Source: Deltaproteobacteria bacterium IMCC39524
GTDB taxonomy: Bacteria > Desulfobacterota > Desulfuromonadia > Desulfuromonadales > BM103
Assembly (NCBI GenBank): GCA_029667085.1
Contig: JARUHJ010000006.1
Coordinates: 62,001 to 126,000, forward strand
DNA: 64,000 bases
Direction of reading: 5' to 3'
The notes under the pieces are model-generated. The model did not search any database, was not told the DNA's origin, and saw nothing but the letters and a program-made list of their open reading frames with translations. The position numbers and the translations under genes were made by a program. Positions 40,473 through 49,711 of this stretch are shown piece by piece. Positions within the stretch are counted from its first letter, which is position 1. Each line of letters opens with the position of its first letter.

Positions 40473-41504
40473 ATGAGAACGAGGAGTCTAAAAATCCAAT
40501 TCGCAAAACCACTCTGCCAGTTGCTGTTCTTCAGCATCCTGGCAAGTGGCTTGGCCGTGGTTACTCCCGGAAAAAGTCACGCCCTCGGCGCTCCGGCCGG
40601 TGCAACCATCACGAACCTGGCAACCTTAAGTTATCACATGGGCGGACCGGCTCTGCAGCAATCGGCAACTGCCAATTTCCAGATCGATGAACTGATCGAC
40701 CTGGACCTGGCCTCTCTCGACCTGGCTCCAGTCAGTGTGCTTCCGGGCGAATCTGATGTTCCTATTGCCTTCCGGCTAACCAATACCGGCAACGGCACAG
40801 AAACCTTCGAACTGACGATAGATAACCTGCTTGTCGGAAACGACTTCAACCCGCTACCGGGCACTCCGGTGGGAATCTATCTGGACGACGGCGATGAAAA
40901 CTTCGATGACGCTTTGGATACAGCTTACACCCTTGGCGTGAACGATCCGGCACTGGTTGCTGATGCCAACCAGGTCATTTTCGTACTGAACGACATACCG
41001 GCTGCAATCAACGCCGGAGTGACTGGCAGCAGTCAGCTCACAGCCAAATCAACCACGGGAAGTGGTGCGGCGTGGACTGTGCTCGCAGCCAATACGGGTG
41101 ACGGCAACACCACGGCTATCCTCGGCAACTCAGGAGGACTGGCTCAGGACAGCGGCAGCTACCAGGCAACTGGCCTTCATCTTGACCTGAACAAGTCGTA
41201 TACGATCATTGACCCGGACGGCACCAACGACCCGGTTCCCGGTGCAGTGATTACCTATCGAATCCAAGCCAACGTAATCGGAGTCGGCACCCTCAGTAAC
41301 ATCTTCGTCACAGATCTAGTGCCAGCTAACACCACTTACGTGGCCAAATCTATGAAACTCAACAGCAATACTTTGACCGATGCCCCTGCAGATGATGCCG
41401 GTGATTTCAACATCACCGATGCAAACACCATTACAGTTTCGCTGGGAGACATGAGCGCAGCGTCCCCTAGCCAAACGATTGAATTCCAGGTCTCGATTGA
41501 CTGA
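40473..41504 (+). CDS. Secreted DUF11-like surface protein
   Basis: 343 residues. Signal peptide ends near SHALG (about residue 38). The mature N-terminus has GATITNLATLSYHMGG, a motif shared with the proteins at 42314 and 43837 (T-N/S-x-A-T/S-x-x-Y). Two beta-sandwich domains follow; the second (KSYTIIDPDGTNDPVPGAVITYRI ... DLVPANTTYV) is DUF11-like. Acidic loop DDGDENFDDALDT could bind calcium. Begins 4 bases after the large DUF11 gene. No homologous function known to me. Confidence 0.8.
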   Translation: MRTRSLKIQFAKPLCQLLFFSILASGLAVVTPGKSHALGAPAGATITNLATLSYHMGGPALQQSATANFQIDELIDLDLASLDLAPVSVLPGESDVPIAFRLTNTGNGTETFELTIDNLLVGNDFNPLPGTPVGIYLDDGDENFDDALDTAYTLGVNDPALVADANQVIFVLNDIPAAINAGVTGSSQLTAKSTTGSGAAWTVLAANTGDGNTTAILGNSGGLAQDSGSYQATGLHLDLNKSYTIIDPDGTNDPVPGAVITYRIQANVIGVGTLSNIFVTDLVPANTTYVAKSMKLNSNTLTDAPADDAGDFNITDANTITVSLGDMSAASPSQTIEFQVSID

Positions 41505-41527
41505 GCCATAACGAAAGGAGCTCGACT

Positions 41528-42022
41528 ATGCGATTTATCCCCCTGATAACCACCCTGCTCTTGCTGATCGGCATCGCCGCAAACCCTGCGCTAGCTGAAA
41601 ACCAAGGCAACGTGCTGCTCAAATCGACCGCCGAGGTGGAAATGACCACCAAGGACCCGGACGGCAAGGAGATCATCGTGCGCAAACCGGCGACCAAGGT
41701 CCTGCCCGACACCGAGGTAATCTACACCAACACCTTCAGTAATATCGGTGCAGAACCGGCCGAGAACATACGGCTCGACAATCCGATTCCCGAGCACACT
41801 GTCTATGTCGCCGGAAGTGCCTTTGGTGAAGACACCGAGATCACCTTTTCTGTCGATGGCGGCCAATTGTTCGAAAACCCGAAGAATCTAACCGTTCCCG
41901 GACCGGATGGAAAGCCCCGACCGGCAACGGCTGCTGACTATACCCATATTCGCTGGGTCCGAGCGGCCCCCCTTCAACCAGGAGAGGAGGCTCATGCGGG
42001 ATTCAGTGTTCAACTTGAATGA
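41528..42022 (+). CDS. Small secreted DUF11-like protein
   Basis: 164 residues, RBS AAAGGAG. Signal peptide to about 23 (NPALAE). A single beta-sandwich with VLPDTEVIYTNTFSNIGAEPAENIRLDNPIPEHTVYV, which matches one DUF11 domain (TNTFSNIG for xNNGP, IPEHTVYV for LPxGLTYV). It may be a monomer subunit that packs with the larger DUF11 proteins. Third gene of the operon. Confidence 0.8.
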   Translation: MRFIPLITTLLLLIGIAANPALAENQGNVLLKSTAEVEMTTKDPDGKEIIVRKPATKVLPDTEVIYTNTFSNIGAEPAENIRLDNPIPEHTVYVAGSAFGEDTEITFSVDGGQLFENPKNLTVPGPDGKPRPATAADYTHIRWVRAAPLQPGEEAHAGFSVQLE

Positions 42023-42064
42023 CACATTTTCACTTAATAAACGCTTTACGAAAGGAGTTAAGAC

Positions 42065-42190
42065 ATGGATGAGAAAAACCTAGAAAAACAAATCAAGAAG
42101 ATGAAGCAAATTATTTCGAGAACCGACATAGCAAGGGTGGAGAAAAGAAAACGAATGGTTCGAATGTTTAAACGAAGACCGTTTTTGTGA
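42065..42190 (+). CDS. Tiny highly basic peptide gene in the surface operon
   Basis: 41 residues, starts MDEKNLEKQIKK and ends KRRPFL; about 40% Lys/Arg, predicted helical, no signal peptide. AAAGGAG precedes the ATG. It could bind nucleic acid or the membrane, or be a translational leader. The region from here to 43606 is noticeably more AT-rich than flanks. Real translation is likely from the ribosome site but unproven. Confidence 0.55.
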   Translation: MDEKNLEKQIKKMKQIISRTDIARVEKRKRMVRMFKRRPFL

Positions 42191-42313
42191 ATATATAAAC
42201 CGAAACTCAACTCATAGAAACTTAAGGAGACCACAATGAAAACAAAGGAAAAACCAAACATAACCAGAAACTCAATAACCCGATTAATTGAACGTCGAAA
42301 GGAGACAAAAACC

Positions 42314-43606
42314 ATGAAGTCAAGATTTATTGTCAGTGCTTTAAGTTTGCTGCTGACTGCGACTGTCTTGTTGGCTGGAGCGCAATCCGCTCTGGCAGAC
42401 ACAACAGACACCACTGCTGGCACAACCGTCAGCAACATTGCAACATTGAGCTACACCTTAAGTGGAGGAGGCTCTTTTGACCTTAAAAGTAGCCCAGGTG
42501 GGAACTCCGATCCAACTGGTCCTGGCGCTAGCACATCATTTACTGTTGACCATAAGGTTCGGCCTTATGTCCAAGTAGCAACAGGCTCTCCGGCATCACC
42601 TACAGATGTTTTTGCTGGTGGGACAGTCCAAGTCATTTCTTTCAACGTGAAGAATGATGGTAACAAAGATGGTGATTTCAAAATCACTTACAACCAAGTA
42701 GCCCTTGCTAACAATATCATCGACTCTACGAGCGTAACAATGGTCTATAAGACAAGCGCAAACGCAGTGTACGATGGCTCAGAGCTAGCAATGCCAGCAG
42801 GTGATGTTTTGAGCATTCCTCGAGACTTGACCTATACTGTATTCATTGTTGCTAACACTGTGGCCGACACGTCTCTGTTGACGGAAGGGGACAAACAAAA
42901 CTTTGACCTTCTGGCACAGGCATGGAGTGGTGCTGCAGCCTTAAGTGAGACGGGTAGTAATACCCCCACCCTTCAAGATGTTGTCTTTGCTGATGACGCA
43001 GGAACGGCGGTTAGCGACACTGGCGGCATAGACAATACTCCTTCTGATCCAGACGGCATTCACTCTGACCAAGGCACCTACAATTTCCGTAACGTAGCTG
43101 TAACCGTATCCAAAACAGAAAGCATTTTGTATGATCCGTATGGTCTCAGTTACTACCTTCCGGGCGTCTATGTACAGTACGAGATAACTATTGAAAACAC
43201 CTCCTTGGGTGCCACTTCAGCTTTCTTGACCAGCATCAATGATGTCATAACTCAATCGGCGACAGATGCTTTTGTGTTTGACCCTGATCACGTGGACAGT
43301 AGCAAGAACATTGTTGGGCATAATGCCGGAGAATCCATTTACGTGGACCTGAGTGGCACTGGCAGATCGGCAGCAGGTCATTGGCTAACTGGCAACAGTT
43401 CCGATGGTGATGCGGCAAGCCTTACTGCCGGCGACCCTAATAGCACACTGACTGTTGACTTCGACGCAGGCCCATCAACTATTCTCCTTCCTACTGAGGC
43501 TGGATATTTAGAAGGCGAGCTTAAGCAAGGCGAATCAATAATCATAACCTACAACGTCCAAATCAGTGGAATTGACGTCTCTACGACATCAACATCAATT
43601 CCTTAA
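42314..43606 (+). CDS. Secreted surface protein with SNIATLSY N-terminal motif
   Basis: 430 residues from ATG 42314, which has AAAGGAG and begins a clean signal peptide (MKSRFIVSALSLLLTATVLLAG, cleavage ALA). An in-frame ATG at 42236 with its own AAGGAG would add 26 basic residues, so two starts are possible. The mature N-terminus has TTVSNIATLSYTLSGGG, then several beta-sandwich stretches with acidic loops (DNTPSDPDGIHSD); the middle KTESILYDPYGLSYYLPGVYVQYEITI resembles DUF11. Codon use is more AT-rich than in its neighbours, suggesting separate origin. Function unknown. Confidence 0.8.
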   Translation: MKSRFIVSALSLLLTATVLLAGAQSALADTTDTTAGTTVSNIATLSYTLSGGGSFDLKSSPGGNSDPTGPGASTSFTVDHKVRPYVQVATGSPASPTDVFAGGTVQVISFNVKNDGNKDGDFKITYNQVALANNIIDSTSVTMVYKTSANAVYDGSELAMPAGDVLSIPRDLTYTVFIVANTVADTSLLTEGDKQNFDLLAQAWSGAAALSETGSNTPTLQDVVFADDAGTAVSDTGGIDNTPSDPDGIHSDQGTYNFRNVAVTVSKTESILYDPYGLSYYLPGVYVQYEITIENTSLGATSAFLTSINDVITQSATDAFVFDPDHVDSSKNIVGHNAGESIYVDLSGTGRSAAGHWLTGNSSDGDAASLTAGDPNSTLTVDFDAGPSTILLPTEAGYLEGELKQGESIIITYNVQISGIDVSTTSTSIP

Positions 43607-43756
43607 TTATCTGACAAGTGACGTTGTGGCAGCAATTGCTGTCACTCCTGTCGATTTTCCTGCCGGGGAAATTTGTTACACTAGGCAGAAATAGACAGAA
43701 GGCAGCAAAGCTATTTCATAAACTTTTTCCTCTGTTTCAACAACAGAGCTTGAAAT

Positions 43757-43804
43757 CAGGCAGGTGGACCGGTCCGTTTGCGGGTTGGTCCACCCGCCTG
43801 CCTG
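43757..43804 (+). repeat. Long stem-loop between surface genes
   Basis: GGTGGACC/GGTCCACC is an 8-bp perfect core, extended outward by CAGGCA/TGCCTG after a 4-base bulge; the loop is 16 bases. No T tract, so not a standard terminator. It lies just before the preferred start of the giant barrel gene and may control its stability or translation. Confidence 0.6.
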
Positions 43805-43836
43805 AGCATACGAATGCCAGCTGGGTGGGTCATCGC

Positions 43837-46800
43837 ATGTTGAGGCAGGTGTGCGTCTTAGGCTGTCTGGTGCTGGGTATCGCAGCAACAGCTGACGCTG
43901 TTCCTCCCGGCACCTTGATCAGCAATACTGCTTCGGCGACCTACGATCTTCCAAACGGCTCACCGGGCACCCGGGATTCAAACCCTGTGGACATCATCAC
44001 GGAGATTCGCCGAACGCCTTCCGAAATCACGTTCCTGCAATATGCACCGACCAATCCGGAGGGCTCATATACCGCCACCATTCCGGCAACGACTTACAGC
44101 ACCACGGGAGACCTAGCCAGCCCGGCACCATTCGGTCCGATCGATGGCTACAACGACGCTTACCAACTGCCGGGCACCATCCCGGTCGTCGCCGCACAGA
44201 TCTTCCATGGTGGACAACCTCTTATCATTCGCCTTGAGGATAAGGACCAAAATGTCGACAACGCTGTTGCTGAAACTGTCTATGTGCGAATCACCTGCCC
44301 GGACACCGGAGACGATGAACTCCTCCAACTGACCGAAGACGGTAACAATAGCGGGTTCTTCTATGGTTATGTGATTACGGCTTCGAGCAGCGACACAAAC
44401 CGCAATGGTATTCTGTCAGTAATCGCCGACTGTTCACTGACCGCCAGCTACACCGACGCCTTCGATGGCCAGGATGTGTCCGTGGACGCCGCCCTGATCG
44501 ATCCATACGGTTTCGTCTTCGACACGGTCACCGGTGAGCTTCTAGATGGGGCACGGGTGACCCTCTTCGACGTGACCGCGGGCGCTCCCGCCGAGGTCTT
44601 TGACGATTTCGGCCAGCCGGGGTATCCCTCTACGGTGACCACCGGCGATCCGGATCTCAACTTTCCATCTGGCGGCTTCCGCTTCCCGCTGATTGAGCCC
44701 GGTAGCGAGTACCGCCTCGACATCATCCCTCCTGCAGGTTATGGCTCTCCGTCATCCGTCCAACCAGACATCCTGCGGGATCAATTCGACCAGTTCACCA
44801 TTGACGATCTGGCCTCATACGGTGAAGTTTTCTTTATCAAATTGGGACCGGCCATCAAAATCGACATTCCGGTTGACCCGGCTCCGGTTGGCCTGTGGTT
44901 ACAGAAGGAAGCTCTCGATGATGTCGTCGCCGTCGGCGACTTCTTGATGTACACGCTGACGGTCGAGAACCTGAGCGAAAGTGTTGCCGCATACGATGTC
45001 GTCATCGATGATCGCCTGCCACTCGGCTTCCGCTACCAGAGCGGTTCGCTGAGGGTTGCCGGTCGCGAGGTGGCAGATCCGGCCATAGCCCGGAACGGCC
45101 GCCAGATGCAGCTCATCGTGGGCGAAGTTCCCGCTGCCGCGAAAGTAAGCCTCAACTACGTGGTTGAAGTCGGTGCCGGCGCCCAACTCGGCTACGCGGT
45201 CAACCGCGCCATGGCCAGCGACGCCCAGGCCACACAATCGAATCAGGCCACCGCCCGGGTCATGGTCCGGGACGATTTCTTCCGCAACAACGCCTTCATC
45301 ATGGGCCGGGTCAAGGTGGGTTCCTGCGAGATTGATGACACCGCCAAGGACGGCCTCGGCCAGACGCGGATATACCTGGAAGACGGAACCTACGCAGTCA
45401 CTGACAGTAACGGCATGTACCATTTCGAAGGCGTCACCCCGGGGGTCCATGTGGTGCAACTAGATCTCAACACCCTGCCGGCAGGCTATGAATCACTCTC
45501 CTGCGAGCAAAACACACAATTCAGTGGCCGCAGCTTCTCGCAATTTGTTGATCTCCAGGGTGGGACCCTCTGGGTTTCTGACTTCTACGTGGCCCCGAAA
45601 CCGCCTGCGGTGGGCACCGTTGATCTGAGCATGAACAGCCAAGTTGACGGTCATCTCATCACGCACAGCATCGATATCGCCACGGCAGCAGTGCCGGCAG
45701 ACAACCTACGGTTGACGGTCATCCTGCCCCAGGGCAGCACGTATCTACCCGGCAGCGCCAAGATCGACGGCCAGCCACTGACCGATCCTTCAGTATCCGG
45801 TCCGGCGGCCGTCTTCCGCCTCGGCAACCTCCCGGCAGACAAGCGAGTGAACGTCAGCTTCCAGGCCGATTCCGATGTCGACCAGCAGGTCGGTGAGAAA
45901 ACCACCAAAGCGATGGTCCTGTTTGATTCACCTGCCTCCAGTAACCAGAAGACGCCTCTGGCCGAGACAGTGGTCAGGATCGAAGAGGAGGTAATTACCG
46001 AGGCCAGCAAAGTTAACCTGACGGCCCACTACCCGACCTTCGCGGCGGAAATCCAGGAGCAAGACAAGGCCGAAATCAGCAAACTGGCGGAGAATCTTTC
46101 CGGACAAAACATCATCAGCATCAAGGTGGTTGGTCACACTGACAATGTGCCGATCGGCAAGCACAGCCAGCATATCCATGCCGACAACCAAGCGCTCTCG
46201 GAAGCGAGGGCCAAACGTGCCGCAGAATATCTCTCCGACCAGCTGAAAGTTTCTGAGGCCGTCGTTGAAACCGCAGGCAGGAGCCAGGATGAACCTGTGG
46301 CCGACAACCTCACAGCTGAGGGCCGGACCAACAACCGTCGTGCCGAGTTGCAGGTTCATTCCATCAAGGAAGAACGTTCTGCCAGTCTGGAGCCGGTCAA
46401 GACGGAGAGTGGTCGACAGTCTGTCGAAACCAGGGGGCTGGCCCCGACAGGTTCGGGCAACGCTGGCATACCAGCGCCACCGATGAAGCCTGAGACCATG
46501 CCGGCCCTCGACAAGGAGTGGTTATCCACTGCAGAACCGGGCCTGGCTTGGATCTGGCCAACAAAAGGTCATTACCCGGATATCGGCACCACCAAGGTGG
46601 CGATCAAGCACGATCCTAAACAAAAGCTCCAACTGCGCAAGGATGGCCAAGACGTTCATCCATTGACCTTCGAGGGCATTCAGGTCCGCGATGATGGCAA
46701 GGTCGCGATCAGCCTGTGGCGCGGCCTCGGCCTCGATGACGGCGACAACCAGTTTGAAGTCATTGTACAGGACGCCGCAGGCAAGCCGGTCGAGCGAATC

Positions 46801-49611
46801 TCCCGCAACATCCACCTCTCTACGGAGCCGACCACCATCGAAGTCGTTGATCAGTACACCCACCTGATCGCCGACGGCGTCACCAAGCCACGCCTGGCTA
46901 TCCGCTTACGGGATCAAGACGGTCACCCCGTACGCACTGGCAGTACAGGAGAATTTCAGGTACACCCGCCATTCTATACCGATCGTTTTGATACCGAACT
47001 GGAGCGCGAAGATGACAGCCTCAGCTCGCAGAAGCCGAAATATTTCGTCGGTCGCGATGGCATCGCCCTGTTGACACTTGAGCCGACCACCACAACCAGC
47101 GAAGCTATCTTCTCGGTCAAACTGCCTGAAAGTGAAGAAGAACTGCGTGTTTGGGTCCGCCCACACATGCGCGACTGGATCCTGGTCGGTTTTGCCGAGG
47201 GCACCGCTGGCTACAATACCTTCTCCGGCAACCAGGTCAGCCTCGACGAAGCGGGAATTGACGAGCACTTCTACGATGACGGTCAGGTGAAGTTCTTCGC
47301 CAAGGGCGCGATCAAGGGCGAGTGGCTCTTGACCATGGCCTACGATTCCGACAAACCGAATCGTGATGGTGACAGCCTGTACCAGATCATTGACCCGGAT
47401 ACTTACTACCCACTCTACGGCGACGGAACCAGGCAGGGTTATGAAGCTTCAAGCGCGCACGGTATTTATCTCAAGATCGAACGTGAGCAGTTCTACGCCC
47501 TCTTTGGCGACATGAGCACAGGGCTCAGCCAAACAGAACTGTCCCGCTACAACCGCACCATGAGTGGATTCAAGTCCGAGATGCAGGCGAATAATTTTAG
47601 CTACACGCTCTTTGCTGCTGACACCAAGCAGGCTTTCGCTAAGGATGAGATTCAAGGCGACGGCACTTCAGGTCGTTACTACCTCTCAGAACAAGATATC
47701 GTCATAAATTCTGAGACGGTGACCATCGAGACCCGCGATCGCTTCCACAGTGAACAGATAATCGAGTTACAAACTCTGGCTCGTCACACCGATTATGATA
47801 TCGATTATGACGATGGCAGCCTCTTCTTCAAGAGCCCGATAGCGAGCAAGGATCAGAGCTTTAACCCGAACTTTATTGTTGTCCGCTACGAGACCCTAGA
47901 TTCTGCTGATGAGAACTTTAACTACGGTGGCCGTGCCGCAGTCAAACTGCTCAACAAGAAAATTGAGGTCGGAGCAACCTATATCCATGAGGATAAAGGC
48001 TCTGGTGACGGCGACCTTTACGGCACTGATGTCACGGTCGAACTGAGCCCGCAGACCACTTTGCATGCCGAGATGGCCGCAACCGAAACTCAAAATTACG
48101 ACCTTGACCGCGATGGTCAATCTTACCTTGCAGAAGTCAGACACAGCTCGAACCGCATCACAGGAAACACCTACTACCGTGAACAGCAGGGGTCCTTTGG
48201 CCTTGGTCAGCAGAATGACAGTGAAACCAGCACCCGCAAATACGGCGTAGATGGCTCTTACCAACTCTCTCCGCAAGTATCAGTGTCTGGTCAGGCCTAC
48301 CATGAAGACAACCTCTCAACAGATGCTAAACGAGACGTCGCCGAATTCGGGAGCCGTTATGATAGAGATCGTTTCGGCGTACACACGGGCCTACGTGGAG
48401 CCCGTGATAAGTTTGAGGATGGTGAAACTCAACAGAGTAACCAATGGTTGATAGGTGGTAACTGGATGACCGCAGATCGCAAGTTGAATCTGCGAAGTGA
48501 TTACGAGCAGTCGCTCGGTAATAACAACGAGAATAGCGACTTCCCGACCCTGCTTACCCTTGGTGCGGATTACAAACTTACCGAGAAGATCAGCCTTTTT
48601 GCCGAGCAGGAATTTTCCTGGGGAGACGAGGCGAACACAGACGGAACACGTGCCGGATTCAAGTCGACCCCCTGGAAGGGTGGCGACCTGCGTACGGCAG
48701 TGGAACAACAGACCAACGAGAATGGCCAAAGGGTCTTTGCCATCTTTGGTCTCGGGCAGAGTTGGCAGGTGAATGAACGGTGGGGTTTTGATGCCAGCCT
48801 CGATCGCGGTTACACGATCAAGACGCCGGACTCCGAGAGAGTCAACAACAATGTACCACCCGCCCATGGTGCAGACGACGATTTCACCTCAGTGTCGGTC
48901 GGCTCAACCTATCGCAAGGCAAAGTGGACCTGGTGGAACCGTCTCGAAACCCGTCAGGCGCAGAGCGAAGACAAGTACGGCATCAGCACCAGTGTTGTCG
49001 GCGAGCCTAAAGACGGCGTGGCTGTCTCAGCCAAGGCCCTTGCCTTTATTTCTAAAGTCTCTGGAGGCGCACGCCATACCGATGGCAACATCAGACTGGG
49101 AGCCGCGTATCGGCCTTCCTCGAGCCGCTGGATTCTCCTCAACAGGCTCGACTTCTACTTCGACAAAATGGACGACAGCGACAGTGATTACGACAACTGG
49201 CGTATCGTCAACAATCTACACGCTAACTTCCGACTTAACCGCAAACTACAGATGTCCTTCTACTATGGTTTAAAATACGTGCGCGACAGCTATAACGGCA
49301 GAAGCTACAGCGGCTACACTGACCTGATCGCATTCGAAACTCGATACAATATCAACAAGCGATGGGACATTGGTCTGCACGGCAGCATGCTTCACTCATG
49401 GAACAGCAACCAGTATGACTACAGTCTGGGGGCAGATGTTGGCTACTCGCCGATCACCAACACCTGGGTCAGCCTAGGCTACAATCTTGTTGGTTTTGAA
49501 GATGAAGACTTCTCGGCAGCGCACTACACCGCCCAGGGAGCGTATATGCGTTTCCGGGCCAAGTATGACCAACAGTCGGTCAAGGACGCAGCAAAGTGGA
49601 TCAATAGATAG
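43837..49611 (+). CDS. Giant fusion: DUF11/Cna_B-like and OmpA domains with C-terminal outer-membrane barrel
   Basis: 1924 residues from ATG 43837, which begins a signal peptide (MLRQVCVLGCLVLGIAATADA); the frame is open back to a GTG at 43618, but that adds an odd basic 73-residue leader. Order: ISNTASATYDL motif; beta domains; DUF11 (about 350-470); Cna_B-like carboxypeptidase-regulatory fold (about 490-545, VTDSNGMYHFEGVTPG); another DUF11-like domain; an OmpA-like peptidoglycan-binding domain (about 725-842: VVGHTDNVPIG, ARAKRAAEYL, RTNNRRAEL); Ig-like domains; then from about 1113 a barrel of alternating aromatic strands ending AYMRFRAKYDQQ. The OmpA domain ahead of the barrel places the N-terminal half in the periplasm. 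Last gene of the operon. Confidence 0.85.
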   Translation: MLRQVCVLGCLVLGIAATADAVPPGTLISNTASATYDLPNGSPGTRDSNPVDIITEIRRTPSEITFLQYAPTNPEGSYTATIPATTYSTTGDLASPAPFGPIDGYNDAYQLPGTIPVVAAQIFHGGQPLIIRLEDKDQNVDNAVAETVYVRITCPDTGDDELLQLTEDGNNSGFFYGYVITASSSDTNRNGILSVIADCSLTASYTDAFDGQDVSVDAALIDPYGFVFDTVTGELLDGARVTLFDVTAGAPAEVFDDFGQPGYPSTVTTGDPDLNFPSGGFRFPLIEPGSEYRLDIIPPAGYGSPSSVQPDILRDQFDQFTIDDLASYGEVFFIKLGPAIKIDIPVDPAPVGLWLQKEALDDVVAVGDFLMYTLTVENLSESVAAYDVVIDDRLPLGFRYQSGSLRVAGREVADPAIARNGRQMQLIVGEVPAAAKVSLNYVVEVGAGAQLGYAVNRAMASDAQATQSNQATARVMVRDDFFRNNAFIMGRVKVGSCEIDDTAKDGLGQTRIYLEDGTYAVTDSNGMYHFEGVTPGVHVVQLDLNTLPAGYESLSCEQNTQFSGRSFSQFVDLQGGTLWVSDFYVAPKPPAVGTVDLSMNSQVDGHLITHSIDIATAAVPADNLRLTVILPQGSTYLPGSAKIDGQPLTDPSVSGPAAVFRLGNLPADKRVNVSFQADSDVDQQVGEKTTKAMVLFDSPASSNQKTPLAETVVRIEEEVITEASKVNLTAHYPTFAAEIQEQDKAEISKLAENLSGQNIISIKVVGHTDNVPIGKHSQHIHADNQALSEARAKRAAEYLSDQLKVSEAVVETAGRSQDEPVADNLTAEGRTNNRRAELQVHSIKEERSASLEPVKTESGRQSVETRGLAPTGSGNAGIPAPPMKPETMPALDKEWLSTAEPGLAWIWPTKGHYPDIGTTKVAIKHDPKQKLQLRKDGQDVHPLTFEGIQVRDDGKVAISLWRGLGLDDGDNQFEVIVQDAAGKPVERISRNIHLSTEPTTIEVVDQYTHLIADGVTKPRLAIRLRDQDGHPVRTGSTGEFQVHPPFYTDRFDTELEREDDSLSSQKPKYFVGRDGIALLTLEPTTTTSEAIFSVKLPESEEELRVWVRPHMRDWILVGFAEGTAGYNTFSGNQVSLDEAGIDEHFYDDGQVKFFAKGAIKGEWLLTMAYDSDKPNRDGDSLYQIIDPDTYYPLYGDGTRQGYEASSAHGIYLKIEREQFYALFGDMSTGLSQTELSRYNRTMSGFKSEMQANNFSYTLFAADTKQAFAKDEIQGDGTSGRYYLSEQDIVINSETVTIETRDRFHSEQIIELQTLARHTDYDIDYDDGSLFFKSPIASKDQSFNPNFIVVRYETLDSADENFNYGGRAAVKLLNKKIEVGATYIHEDKGSGDGDLYGTDVTVELSPQTTLHAEMAATETQNYDLDRDGQSYLAEVRHSSNRITGNTYYREQQGSFGLGQQNDSETSTRKYGVDGSYQLSPQVSVSGQAYHEDNLSTDAKRDVAEFGSRYDRDRFGVHTGLRGARDKFEDGETQQSNQWLIGGNWMTADRKLNLRSDYEQSLGNNNENSDFPTLLTLGADYKLTEKISLFAEQEFSWGDEANTDGTRAGFKSTPWKGGDLRTAVEQQTNENGQRVFAIFGLGQSWQVNERWGFDASLDRGYTIKTPDSERVNNNVPPAHGADDDFTSVSVGSTYRKAKWTWWNRLETRQAQSEDKYGISTSVVGEPKDGVAVSAKALAFISKVSGGARHTDGNIRLGAAYRPSSSRWILLNRLDFYFDKMDDSDSDYDNWRIVNNLHANFRLNRKLQMSFYYGLKYVRDSYNGRSYSGYTDLIAFETRYNINKRWDIGLHGSMLHSWNSNQYDYSLGADVGYSPITNTWVSLGYNLVGFEDEDFSAAHYTAQGAYMRFRAKYDQQSVKDAAKWINR

Positions 49612-49640
49612 TCAGGCTCGGAAGAGTTAATACTGCAAAC

Positions 49641-49690
49641 AAAGCAAAGGCCAAATGCGAAATGCATTTGGCCTTTGCTTTTATTCTTTT
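49641..49690 (+). terminator. Bidirectional terminator after the surface operon
   Basis: 18-bp perfect stem AAAGCAAAGGCCAAATGC/GCATTTGGCCTTTGCTTT with a 5-base loop, then TTATTCTTTTC. It may also end the convergent peroxiredoxin gene. Confidence 0.9.
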
Positions 49691-49711
49691 CGCTTTAAAC
49701 GTCCTGGACAT

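Noticed and set aside
43618-43836. Upstream extension of the giant barrel gene from GTG 43618
   Set aside because: No ribosome site; the extension includes a strong stem-loop and leaves a long basic region before a normal signal peptide at 43837. Kept as an alternative only.
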